DNA from: Pseudalkalibacillus salsuginis
GTDB lineage: Bacteria; Bacillota; Bacilli; Bacillales; Fictibacillaceae
Direction: 5' to 3'
DNA length: 64,000 bases
Assembly: GCF_021646685.1 (NCBI RefSeq)
Contig: NZ_JAKJHW010000007.1
Span: 183,549-247,548, forward strand
In this document: positions 56,249 to 64,000 of the stretch, in pieces
Position numbering within the stretch: position 1 is the first letter of the stretch
Layout: each line of letters opens with the position of its first letter
Notes under the pieces: model-generated
Database searches by the model: none
The model's input: the letters and a program-made list of their open reading frames with translations, nothing else
Told to the model about the DNA's origin: nothing
Translations under genes and position numbers: made by a program

Positions 56249-57682
56249 CTATATCAGGTCGGTGATGAGTTTGGCGAGTTTTGTGATGCCTTCGGTGTTT
56301 TCGCGGTCGCTCAGTCCGGAGTAGCTGATACGGATCTCTTGTGTCGGTTCGTTCGTTGCATAACATGCACTGCCAGGCAGAAAGGAAATCGATAGCTCGG
56401 ATGCCCGTTTCTGTAGCCCGAGTATGTCAATCCCCTCAGGCAGCTTGATCCACAAATTCAACCCGCCTTTCGGAATTTCATATGTGATCCGATCTTTCAA
56501 GTGGTTTTCCAGGATTTCAACTGTCATATCCCGCCTGATTTGCAAGGCTATTCTCAATTTTTCAAGGTGATCCTTCATCCGCTGTGTCTTCATGAACGGG
56601 AGGATCACTTTCTGGTTCAAGAGCGGGCTTCCGACATCCATGGAGGCTTTTGCAATAAAGATCGACTCATACAATTCCTTATCCGCAATGAGGGCTCCTA
56701 ATCGAATTCCCGGTGCCATCGTTTTACTGAATCCTTTCAAAAAAATGCAATGGCCGGTCGTATCAAAGTACTTGATCGGTTTCGGCGGAAGCACACCATC
56801 AAAATAGATTTCATTGAACGAATCGTCCTCAATGATGAGGAAATGATACGTTTCAGCAAGCTCAAGAAGCTCTTTGCGTCGCTTTTCACTCATTGATGTC
56901 CCAGTCGGGTTATGGAAGGTGGGATTAACGTACACAACCCTTGGAGGGTTCCTTCGGCACTGCTCCTCCAATAGATCGGTCCTCATTCCATCTCGATCAA
57001 TCTGTATCGGTAGAATCGCATTTCCTCTGTTCATGAACGTATCGAGTGCAGCACCATAACAAGGGCTTTCGACCGCTACTGTATCAGACGGTGTCAGAAA
57101 AGTGTTTGCAACCACATTGATCGCTTGTTGGACTCCACTCGTGATAAGAATTTCATCTATTGGTGGTCGATAACCAAGCTGATTGCCCAAGTAAGCGGAC
57201 ACTTCAGTACGCAGTTCTTCATCCCCTTCCACCGGTCCATACGTCGTCAAGATCATCGGGTATAGATCAAGAATCGTTTTTGCCTGATCCGCAAGAAAAT
57301 GACTCGGCAACAGTCCCGGAGATACGACAGCTTTTGAAAAATCGTATTGACGTTTCGAACGCTGCATCAGATATTGCGAACGCGTAAGAAGAGGCGTGAA
57401 ACTATCCTGATGCCCATCTATTTGTGGGAATGTATGACCGGAATGAGGACTTTTCACAAAAGCTCCCTTTCCTTGGAGGATTTCAACATAGCCTTCTTCT
57501 TCCAAGCGCTGATAGACTTTATTGATGGTCAGATAATTCACTTCCAACTCTTTTGACAATAACCGTAATGAAGGCATTCTATCTCCAGCCGCTAATACTC
57601 CCGTCTGGATCCTGTTCACCAGCTGATGATAAATTTGCTGATGGATCGGTGTGGCCGCCTCTTTCTTCAGGACTAGTTTCAT
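56249..57682 (-). CDS. MocR/GabR-type regulator (GntR HTH fused to aminotransferase fold)
   Basis: A 477-residue protein with an N-terminal GntR HTH (GDRMPSLRLLSKELEVNYLTINKVYQRLE) and an aminotransferase-fold domain holding YVNPTFHNPTG and the PLP-lysine region FLKGFSKTMAPGIRLG. It is divergent from an EamA exporter, its likely target. The start has AAAGGGGAG. Confidence 0.92.
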   Translation of the reverse strand: MKLVLKKEAATPIHQQIYHQLVNRIQTGVLAAGDRMPSLRLLSKELEVNYLTINKVYQRLEEEGYVEILQGKGAFVKSPHSGHTFPQIDGHQDSFTPLLTRSQYLMQRSKRQYDFSKAVVSPGLLPSHFLADQAKTILDLYPMILTTYGPVEGDEELRTEVSAYLGNQLGYRPPIDEILITSGVQQAINVVANTFLTPSDTVAVESPCYGAALDTFMNRGNAILPIQIDRDGMRTDLLEEQCRRNPPRVVYVNPTFHNPTGTSMSEKRRKELLELAETYHFLIIEDDSFNEIYFDGVLPPKPIKYFDTTGHCIFLKGFSKTMAPGIRLGALIADKELYESIFIAKASMDVGSPLLNQKVILPFMKTQRMKDHLEKLRIALQIRRDMTVEILENHLKDRITYEIPKGGLNLWIKLPEGIDILGLQKRASELSISFLPGSACYATNEPTQEIRISYSGLSDRENTEGITKLAKLITDLI

Positions 57683-57737
57683 ATTCAGCTCCCCTTTTTC
57701 TTTAAGTAAAGCTGAAATTAAAACGTTTTACAAGGAG

Positions 57738-57784
57738 AACTGTTATACGCTCTATCAAACTGTTATACACTAACTCCTTTATAC
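57738..57784. promoter_or_regulatory. Direct-repeat operator candidate for MocR
   Basis: AACTGTTATAC occurs at 57738 and 57758, 20 bp apart, and a looser AACTCCTTTATAC at 57772. MocR/GabR/PdxR proteins are known to bind direct repeats spaced by helical turns. Confidence 0.65.
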
Positions 57785-57812
57785 TCCTTTTAACTGAAAA
57801 GGAGGTTATCAG

Positions 57813-58733
57813 ATGATTTTTATCAATTACATTTTAGTTTGCATTATTTTCGGTACAACTTTTCTGTTTATAAAAGTAGGGATTGATGCAGGGTCGACAC
57901 CGATTCTTTCTGGCGGAGTCCGATTTATGATTGCTGGACTGCTTGTCCTTGGCTTTTTTGCCATCAAAAAACATCCGATCGTTGAGGCTTTGGTATCCAA
58001 ACAGCTCATTTTGGTAGGTTTCTGTATTACGTTCATGACCTTTTCGACCCTCTATTGGGCTGAACAATACATTACATCTGGCTTAGCTGCTGTCCTCTCC
58101 GCGACTGGTCCTATGATGATTTTGTTGATCCAGAGGCAACGCAAGGAGGCTGAACTTGATTTTATCAAGGTGAGCGGGTTGATGATCGCACTTGTAGGTG
58201 TCATTTGCATCTCACTGCCTGGTTTAGGCGAGACACTTTCTTATCTTTGGGTGATCGGATGTATCGTGGTGTTGATCGGAGAAGTCGGCTACGGATATGG
58301 AACGGTTTTTTCCAAACGATATTTTGCGACGGAACATCGCTTTTCCCCATTTTTGATGAATGGTGTGCAAATGTTTTACGGAGGGATTATGTTGACTCTT
58401 TTTTCCTTCTTAGTTGAGGATCCTAGCTTTTCTTCACTCGTGGCAAATTCTAATGCACAGATCGCCTTGCTTTACTTGATCCTGGTGGGATCGATTGGGG
58501 GACATGGACTCTATTACTGGCTGATATCAAAAACCAATCCCATCTTCCCATCGACTTGGCTGTATGTCTCGCCATTGATTGCCATTTTCGTAGGCTATAT
58601 GTTTTTACAGGAAGCCCTGTCTCCTATCATGATCCTGGGCGCATTCCTCATCATTCTCGGCGTGGTGCTGACCAATCGCACTACCCTCATGAAGCTAGTC
58701 AAGAACGGAGAAGTCACCCGCTCCAACGTCTGA
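57813..58733 (+). CDS. EamA-family (DMT) exporter
   Basis: A 306-residue protein with ten helices in two EamA halves (first FGTTFLFIKVGIDAG, second GGHGLYYWLISKTNP). EamA proteins export amino acids or metabolites. Divergence from a MocR protein suggests an amino-acid or amine substrate. Start follows AAAAGGAGG. Confidence 0.9.
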   Translation: MIFINYILVCIIFGTTFLFIKVGIDAGSTPILSGGVRFMIAGLLVLGFFAIKKHPIVEALVSKQLILVGFCITFMTFSTLYWAEQYITSGLAAVLSATGPMMILLIQRQRKEAELDFIKVSGLMIALVGVICISLPGLGETLSYLWVIGCIVVLIGEVGYGYGTVFSKRYFATEHRFSPFLMNGVQMFYGGIMLTLFSFLVEDPSFSSLVANSNAQIALLYLILVGSIGGHGLYYWLISKTNPIFPSTWLYVSPLIAIFVGYMFLQEALSPIMILGAFLIILGVVLTNRTTLMKLVKNGEVTRSNV

Positions 58734-58751
58734 CTGACGTGCCTGACTGAC

Positions 58752-58858
58752 GTACCAGGTACACTTTCAAAACCGTTGCGGTACAAGGGATTGAAAATGG
58801 TGCCAGGCACCGAAAAAGAAGCCTACAGCGCCAACGCTTCCCGATCGGTGCCTGGTAC
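58752..58858. repeat. 48-bp-phased palindrome array F (three units)
   Basis: GTACCAGGTAC at 58752, GTGCCAGGCAC at 58800, GTGCCTGGTAC at 58848. Both intervals are 48 bp. It directly follows the EamA gene. Confidence 0.92.
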
Positions 58859-58891
58859 AGAGATATGATAACAATGCTTCAGACAAAGAAA

Positions 58892-58933
58892 AAAGACTGG
58901 CTTGGAGAGGGTTTGCCTCTTGAGCCAGTCTTT
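58892..58933 (-). terminator. Terminator of putP
   Basis: AAAGACTGGCT and AGCCAGTCTTT are perfect 11-bp arms with T tract on the minus strand, 14 bp after the putP stop. Confidence 0.88.
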
Positions 58934-58946
58934 CTTTTATCTCTTT

Positions 58947-60455
58947 TTATTCAACAGCTTCTGTGAATTCATCTTTGACTTCTTGTTTTGGTCCTTTGCC
59001 CATCAAACTTACAATGATGATTGCAATTGTTGCAAGGATAAATCCTGGAATAATTTCGTACAGTGCAAATGGAATGACGGCTTCTGTTTGCTCAGCTCCC
59101 GCTGGTGGAGTTGAAAGTGTCTTCCAAAGTACAACTGTTACTGCACCGACTAGGATTCCTGCAATCGCACTGTTCCGAGTCATACGTCTCCAGAACAGTG
59201 AAAGGATGATGACAGGCCCGAATGCAGCACCGAATCCTGCCCATGCATAACTTACAAGCTCCAATACGCGAGATTCAGGGTTGGAAGCAATCAATCCGGC
59301 AATAAGAGCAATTCCAATCACCGCGAAACGACCGATCCAAACCAATTCTTTTTCACTCGCATTTTTTCTAAGTAATGCTTTGTAAAAGTCTTCTGCAAGA
59401 GCACTGGAGGATACGAGCAATTGAGAATCGACTGTACTCATGATTGCCGCAAGGATTGCTGCTAATAGGACACCTGATACCCAAGGATTGAATAAGACTT
59501 GCGTGAATAGGATGAATACAGTTTCAGTCGCTGCACCTTCAAGCGGGTTGTCTGCAAAGTAAGCGATACCAGCCAAACCTGTAAAGATAGCACCGAATAG
59601 AGAAACGACCATCCATGTCATTCCGATCATACGAGCCTTCGGAATGTCTTGTGAAGATTTTACAGCCATAAAACGAGTCAGGATATGAGGTTGTCCAAAG
59701 TAACCAAGACCCCAGGCAAGCGAAGAAATGATTGCGAGAAATCCTGTAACACCACCCATACCTGCCATGATATCGACAAAGCCTGCATCTACAGCTCCTA
59801 CCTGGTTGATCGTTTCATTCCAGCCACCAACCTTATTGACTGCAACAATCGGAACAATAATCAAGGCTAAAAACATCAGAATCCCTTGGATGAAGTCAGT
59901 CCAACTTACTGCAAGGAATCCGCCCAGGAATGTGTACGAGATAATGACTGCCGCTCCAATCCATAATGCAGCCGTGTAAGGCATATTAAAGGATGATTGG
60001 AAAAGCTTTGCTCCCCCTACAAGCCCTGAAGCTGTATAGACAGTAAAGAAAAATAGAATGACAATTGCAGACATCACGCGTAAAATTTTCGAATTATCAC
60101 GGAAACGATTTTCAAAGTAATCAGGAATTGTGATCGAATCATTAGAGACTTCCGTATATTGGCGAAGGCGTTTTGCCACAAACTGCCAGTTCAAATAAGC
60201 ACCGATCGATAGACCGATTCCGATCCACGCTGCGTTCATACCACCTGCGTAAACAGCCCCTGGTAACCCGAGCAAGAGCCAACCACTCATATCCGAAGCA
60301 CCCGCACTAAGTGCTGCTACTCCAGGAGTCAGGCTTCTTCCTCCTAATACATAATCTGATAAGTTACTTGTAAGGCGGTAGGAAATGACTCCGATCGCAA
60401 GCATTACGACTAAATAAATGATGAATGTTATTAACGTAGGCGTATCAATACCCAT
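58947..60455 (-). CDS. putP: Sodium/proline symporter
   Basis: A 502-residue SSS-family transporter with about 13 helices. PutP landmarks: DYVLGGRSLTPGVAALSAGASDMSGWLLLGLPG at the N-terminus and ISTVDSQLLVSSSALAEDFYK. It imports proline using sodium. The gene position resembles B. subtilis, where a proline transporter lies next to gatCAB. The ATG has GGGAGAG. A tiny protein gene is immediately upstream. Confidence 0.94.
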   Translation of the reverse strand: MGIDTPTLITFIIYLVVMLAIGVISYRLTSNLSDYVLGGRSLTPGVAALSAGASDMSGWLLLGLPGAVYAGGMNAAWIGIGLSIGAYLNWQFVAKRLRQYTEVSNDSITIPDYFENRFRDNSKILRVMSAIVILFFFTVYTASGLVGGAKLFQSSFNMPYTAALWIGAAVIISYTFLGGFLAVSWTDFIQGILMFLALIIVPIVAVNKVGGWNETINQVGAVDAGFVDIMAGMGGVTGFLAIISSLAWGLGYFGQPHILTRFMAVKSSQDIPKARMIGMTWMVVSLFGAIFTGLAGIAYFADNPLEGAATETVFILFTQVLFNPWVSGVLLAAILAAIMSTVDSQLLVSSSALAEDFYKALLRKNASEKELVWIGRFAVIGIALIAGLIASNPESRVLELVSYAWAGFGAAFGPVIILSLFWRRMTRNSAIAGILVGAVTVVLWKTLSTPPAGAEQTEAVIPFALYEIIPGFILATIAIIIVSLMGKGPKQEVKDEFTEAVE

Positions 60456-60459
60456 CTAA

Positions 60460-60573
60460 TCAATTCTCTCCCTTCGGTTCAATAAAATACGATATGATCG
60501 ATAAAATAACTACTAAAGGCATAGGTACTAGTAACCAAAACCATGTTGCTGTCGATAGACTGAATTCCTCCAC
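60460..60573 (-). CDS. 37-aa symporter accessory protein
   Basis: One hydrophobic helix (WFWLLVPMPLVVILSII) with a short acidic N-terminus. The GTG start follows AGGAGGTG, and the stop lies 4 bp before putP. Small single-helix proteins are known next to several Na+:solute symporters and may stabilise them. It is below the usual gene-calling length. Confidence 0.7.
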   Translation of the reverse strand: MEEFSLSTATWFWLLVPMPLVVILSIISYFIEPKGEN

Positions 60574-60996
60574 GATGTACACCTCCTGTATTTTATATGC
60601 AAGTGTTATGCAAAAATAATTCATTATTACCCTGCTCAATATCCCGCAATTGTTGCAACTATCAAAGACCATAACATAATATAATTTATAGAACATTGTG
60701 TCAATTATTATTAATCGATGCAAATGTATGTTTATACATATAAACCGGGAAATGTAAGCCTTTACAACCGTATATTATAATATCTATTCATAAAAATTCA
60801 TGAAGATAAATTCAAGGATAATATTACCATTTGAGCTGGTTTTTATACGACATGTGCCCTTTTTCCCATCATTACCATATATTCTTTCCCGCTCAACGGT
60901 AAAGAAACGGAATATTGTAGACGTATTGTCATGTATAATAAGATAACAAAAAAGTCGGTGATCTTGAAAGGATTTTAGTTTAAGGGGGATGGATAT
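60574..60996. other. Gap between putP and the YitT gene
   Basis: AT-rich stretch containing a TATAAT-type -10 near 60931, the likely promoter region of the plus-strand gene. No other signal was seen. Confidence 0.35.
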
Positions 60997-61893
60997 TTGG
61001 AGGGATTGTTTGAACAAAATCCACGAATAAAGGCTCAGCATAAAAAATTATCGAAAACCCAGCTGGTAAAACGCATCATTCTCGTTCCGCTGGGGGCATT
61101 GCTTGTCGCAACCGGGCTGGAAATCTTTTTGGTCCCTAACCAGATCATTGATGGAGGGATTGTAGGGATCTCTATCATCCTTTCACACTTGAGCGGTATC
61201 AAACTGGGATACTTGCTTCTCTTATTGAACCTTCCCTTCTTTTTCATCGGGTATAAACAAATCGGTAAAACCTTTGCTCTCACCACTTTATTCGGCGTCA
61301 CGTCTCTTTCCATTTTCACATTATGGCTGCACCCTGTGCCCGTTTTGACCGATGACCCTCTTCTGGCTTCCGTATTCGGCGGGATCATTTTAGGGATCGG
61401 TGTAGGCTTGGTGATCCGTTACGGAGGCTCTTTGGATGGAACTGAAATAATGGCGATTCTTTTTAATAAGGCGACACCCTTTTCAGTCGGCGAAGTCGTC
61501 ATGTTTTTCAATCTTTTCATTTTGGGGAGTGCAGGCTTTGTATTCGGATGGGAACGGGCGATGTATTCGTTGATCGCTTACTTCATTGCTTTTAAAATGA
61601 TCGACATTACAATCGAAGGATTCGAATCTTCCAAATCTGTATGGATCATAAGTGATATGCATAAAGAAATCGCAGAAACCTTGAATGCCCGACTAGGGAG
61701 AGGTGTCACTTATTTGAACGGGGAAGGCGCCTATACTGGCGATGCAAAGAAGGTCATCTTCTGTGTCATTACTCGTCTTGAAGAAGCGAAGCTCAAAAGC
61801 ATTGTTGAAGAACTCGATCCCTCAGCATTCCTGGCAGTCGGGGATATTCATGACGTCAAGGGCGGGCGTTTCAGAAAAAGAAGCATCCACTAA
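60997..61893 (+). CDS. YitT-family (DUF161/DUF2179) membrane protein
   Basis: A 298-residue protein with six helices (LVPLGALLVATGLEIFLVPN; IDGGIVGISIILS; GGSLDGTEIMAILF) followed by a soluble DUF2179 domain (GRGVTYLNGEGAYTG, ending AVGDIHDVKGGRF). The function is not established. The TTG start follows AGGGGGATGG. Confidence 0.88.
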   Translation: MEGLFEQNPRIKAQHKKLSKTQLVKRIILVPLGALLVATGLEIFLVPNQIIDGGIVGISIILSHLSGIKLGYLLLLLNLPFFFIGYKQIGKTFALTTLFGVTSLSIFTLWLHPVPVLTDDPLLASVFGGIILGIGVGLVIRYGGSLDGTEIMAILFNKATPFSVGEVVMFFNLFILGSAGFVFGWERAMYSLIAYFIAFKMIDITIEGFESSKSVWIISDMHKEIAETLNARLGRGVTYLNGEGAYTGDAKKVIFCVITRLEEAKLKSIVEELDPSAFLAVGDIHDVKGGRFRKRSIH

Positions 61894-61962
61894 TAGGGAA
61901 AAACATACCTGCCAAAACAGCTGGAGTTCCTCAAAGGAATCCGGTTTTTTATTCTGGAATAG

Positions 61963-62000
61963 TAAAACCCCCGCCGTTCGGTGGCAGACAGGGGTTTGTT
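61963..62000 (-). terminator. Terminator of rocA
   Basis: On the minus strand AAACCCCTG faces GGGGGTTTT, with T residues following, just after the rocA stop. Confidence 0.6.
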
Positions 62001-62009
62001 TAAAGTTGT

Positions 62010-63560
62010 TTATAGTCCTTCTGATGTTGTTTTCGCTTGCATGTGCTGTATGAGATAGTCTGGTCCCCCAGCTTTGGAGTCTGTTCTGGACATATTGAAT
62101 CCGCCGAATGGTTGATATCCGACGATTGCTCCAGTACACCCTCGGTTAAAGTAGAGGTTACCGACATGGAAGTCTTCTTTTGCGCGTTTGATCTTTTCGC
62201 GGTCGTTTGTAAGAAGAGCTCCTGTCAGGCCATACTCCGTATTGTTAGCAATTTCAAGCATGTGGTCGAAATCACGTGCTTTACTGAATGCAACGACTGG
62301 ACCGAAGATTTCTTCCTGCATGATGCGCGCTTTCGGATCAAGATCAGCGAAGATCGTCGGTTGGATGAAGAATCCTTTGGAATCATCACCTTCACCACCA
62401 GCCACAAGACGGCCTTCCTCTTTACCGATTTCGATATAGTTCATGATCTTGTCGTAAGCACCTTTATCAATGACCGGTCCCATGTAAGTGTTATGATCAA
62501 CCGGACTGCCAGTCGTAAGTTCTTTCGTAAGCTTGATAGCTTTGTCAAGAACCTCATCGTAAACATCTTGGTGAACGACCGCACGGGAACCGGCAGAACA
62601 TTTTTGTCCAGCAAATCCGAATGCAGAGTAAACGATTGATTGGGCTGCTAGATCAAGATCAGTGTCTTTGTCGACACAGACTGTATCTTTTCCACCCATT
62701 TCAACGATTACGCGCTTAAGCCATATTTGGCCCTCTTGGATCTTTGCTGCACGTCCCCAGATACGTGTACCAACGTCACGGGAACCTGTGAAACTGATGA
62801 GACGAGTTTTCGGGTGATCGACAAGATAGTCTCCAACTTCAGAACCGCTCCCAGGCAAGTAGTTCAAGACCCCTGCAGGAGTGCCGGCTTTAAGCATGAC
62901 ATCTGCAAACCATGCTGCAACGACTGGTGTCGCACTAGCTGGTTTTAAAATCACCGTGTTACCGGTGACGATCGGTGCAACTGTCGTACCAGCCATGATT
63001 GCGAGCGGGAAGTTCCATGGCGAAATCGTGACGCTAACACCTAAAGAAGTGTATTTGTATTGGTTGTGTTCGATTGGACGACTTTGGATCGGTTTACCAT
63101 CCTTGATTTCGAGCATTTGACGGCCGTAATACTCAAGGAAATCAATTGATTCAGCTGTATCAGCGTCTGCTTCTTTCCACGGCTTTCCTGCTTCTTTCAC
63201 CAACAAAGCAGAGAATTCATGTTTACGGCGGCGAATTTCTGCAGCTGCACGGAATAGGACGTTCGCACGTTCTTCCGGATCCACCTTGCGCCAAGTTTCA
63301 AAAGCTTTGTCCGCAGATTGCATCGCCTTTTCAGCGAGCTCTTGGTTCGCTTTTGAAACACGACCGATGACCTCTTCTTTATTCGCAGGATTGATCGACA
63401 CGATCTTATCATCTGTAGAGACGTACTCTCCATTGATGATCAGGTCATAGTCTTTACCTAATAATTCATTCTCGACTTTTTTCAAAGCCTGTTCAAAAGC
63501 TTCACGATTTTCCTTGACTGAAAAATCGGTAAATGGCTCGTGTTTATAAGGGACTACCAT
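62010..63560 (-). CDS. rocA: L-glutamate gamma-semialdehyde dehydrogenase
   Basis: A 516-residue aldehyde dehydrogenase of the P5C-dehydrogenase type (RocA/YcgN). It oxidises glutamate semialdehyde to glutamate with NAD, the last step of proline and arginine breakdown. Visible: [11 protein letters not shown], catalytic Glu in VEMGGKDT, catalytic Cys in [11 protein letters not shown] (about residue 318). Start after GGAGGG. It pairs functionally with putP nearby, although no proline dehydrogenase gene is in the window. Confidence 0.95.
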   Translation of the reverse strand: MVVPYKHEPFTDFSVKENREAFEQALKKVENELLGKDYDLIINGEYVSTDDKIVSINPANKEEVIGRVSKANQELAEKAMQSADKAFETWRKVDPEERANVLFRAAAEIRRRKHEFSALLVKEAGKPWKEADADTAESIDFLEYYGRQMLEIKDGKPIQSRPIEHNQYKYTSLGVSVTISPWNFPLAIMAGTTVAPIVTGNTVILKPASATPVVAAWFADVMLKAGTPAGVLNYLPGSGSEVGDYLVDHPKTRLISFTGSRDVGTRIWGRAAKIQEGQIWLKRVIVEMGGKDTVCVDKDTDLDLAAQSIVYSAFGFAGQKCSAGSRAVVHQDVYDEVLDKAIKLTKELTTGSPVDHNTYMGPVIDKGAYDKIMNYIEIGKEEGRLVAGGEGDDSKGFFIQPTIFADLDPKARIMQEEIFGPVVAFSKARDFDHMLEIANNTEYGLTGALLTNDREKIKRAKEDFHVGNLYFNRGCTGAIVGYQPFGGFNMSRTDSKAGGPDYLIQHMQAKTTSEGL

Positions 63561-63596
63561 AAAGAATGAACCCTCCTATATCGCAATAGAGTAGTA

Positions 63597-63612
63597 TTGA
63601 AAACGCATACAA
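63597..63612. promoter_or_regulatory. Perfect cre box at the rocA promoter
   Basis: TTGAAAACGCATACAA fits WTGNNARCGNWWWCAW at every position. It overlaps the spacer of a TTGAAA-type promoter reading toward rocA, so CcpA would repress rocA in glucose. Confidence 0.75.
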
Positions 63613-63643
63613 GTTTTCAATTACATTCCCATTCTACACTATG

Positions 63644-63659
63644 AAAATAACGCTTTCAA
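63644..63659. promoter_or_regulatory. Second, weaker cre-like box upstream of rocA
   Basis: The half ARCGNWWWCAW is perfect (AACGCTTTCAA); the left half has two mismatches. It lies about 45 bp from the perfect box. Confidence 0.4.
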
Positions 63660-63719
63660 ACATCCAGTAATAGTCAGAATTTTCCATAATAAAACAATTG
63701 ATTTTTCTCGTGTTTGGCT

Positions 63720-63874
63720 GTACCAGGTACACTTTATGACCCCTTCTCCCCCAGGGCCTCTCTGAGTGTACCTGGCACCATTTCAAATCCCTTACCCCCC
63801 AAGGCTTCTCTGAGTGTGCCTGGCACCATTTCAAATCCCTTACCCCCCAAGGCTTCTACGAGTGTGCCTGGCAC
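63720..63874. repeat. 48-bp-phased palindrome array G (four units)
   Basis: GTACCAGGTAC at 63720, GTACCTGGCAC at 63768, GTGCCTGGCAC at 63816 and 63864. All three intervals are 48 bp. Spacers 2 and 3 are nearly identical, so the array has grown by local duplication. Confidence 0.95.
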
Positions 63875-63987
63875 GGATAAAACTTAAAAAAAGAATGGGG
63901 TTTGGTATTATCCCCTTCAGGTAGACAGGAAAAAAAGAGAGCATTTGATATGATGTTCTTAAGAGTCTACCTGGGAGGGGATTTTCT

Positions 63988-64000
63988 ATGGCTAAAAAGG
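63988..64000 (+). CDS. Start of a gene running off the right edge
   Basis: ATG followed by GCTAAAAAGG (MAKK) after GGGAGGGG at proper spacing. Too short to identify. Confidence 0.4.

Noticed and set aside
63634..63834. 66-codon minus-strand frame
   Set aside because: It consists almost entirely of the 48-bp palindrome array and simply repeats it in translation; there is no ribosome binding site.

Overview
The window looks like chromosome of an endospore-forming Bacillaceae species with low-to-moderate GC. Support for this: the block gatC-gatA-gatB, dgkB and putP is arranged much as in Bacillus; there are CotF-like coat proteins, a BmrA orthologue, a SigV-like ECF sigma factor with a DUF4179 anti-sigma factor, AGGAGG-type ribosome binding sites with many TTG/GTG starts, and CcpA-type cre boxes. 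The genus cannot be fixed from the sequence alone. No rRNA, tRNA, CRISPR array, intact transposase or prophage was seen.

Layout. 1-8.3 kb: the end of a CitMHS citrate-type transporter; a TetR plus membrane-protein pair with matching operators; and a divergent twin-HTH MerR / UvrA-like / BmrA drug-resistance module. 8.4-11.3 kb: a MocR regulator divergent from azlCD (branched-chain amino acid export). 11.5-24.2 kb: small stand-alone enzymes and membrane proteins (GNAT, O-methyltransferase, SelO, an ABC-2 exporter, DHFR-like, VOC, DoxX, DUF4317, a methyltransferase) and a TetR with three operators. 24.3-32.1 kb: an MMPL transporter with a secreted YhgE-like partner under a TetR, then a two-component system with an unknown membrane protein. 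32.2-43.3 kb: GNAT, rlmCD, yqhQ-like, ggt/LysR, two disrupted small genes, flavoprotein, PH-domain protein, and TetR/YhgE-like exporter. 43.5-50.8 kb: DinB, ECF sigma/anti-sigma, DUF421, CtaG/DUF2243, a run of very small genes with coat proteins, and a CopZ-like protein. 50.8-64 kb: a dead maltose acetyltransferase, dgkB, gatCAB, a second MocR divergent from an EamA exporter, putP with a tiny accessory protein, YitT, and rocA.

How the genes work together: proline is imported by PutP and its catabolic intermediate is oxidised by RocA, whose promoter carries a perfect cre box. GatCAB makes Gln-tRNA(Gln) and/or Asn-tRNA(Asn) by transamidation. At least five local regulator-plus-exporter modules (MerR, TetR x3, MocR x2) suggest a soil or marine organism exposed to toxic compounds and amino-acid excess.

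The most striking content is non-coding. Seven arrays contain 18 copies of an 11-bp palindrome, and neighbours are always exactly 48 bp apart. Two helically phased 20-bp and 21-bp arrays share a GATAA-type motif. A gene-free stretch has four related palindromes in a duplicated arrangement. A 126-195-bp element with imperfect terminal inverted repeats occurs three times. Several small genes are broken (YciI-like, a 76-codon gene, maltose acetyltransferase, a 41-aa paralogue).
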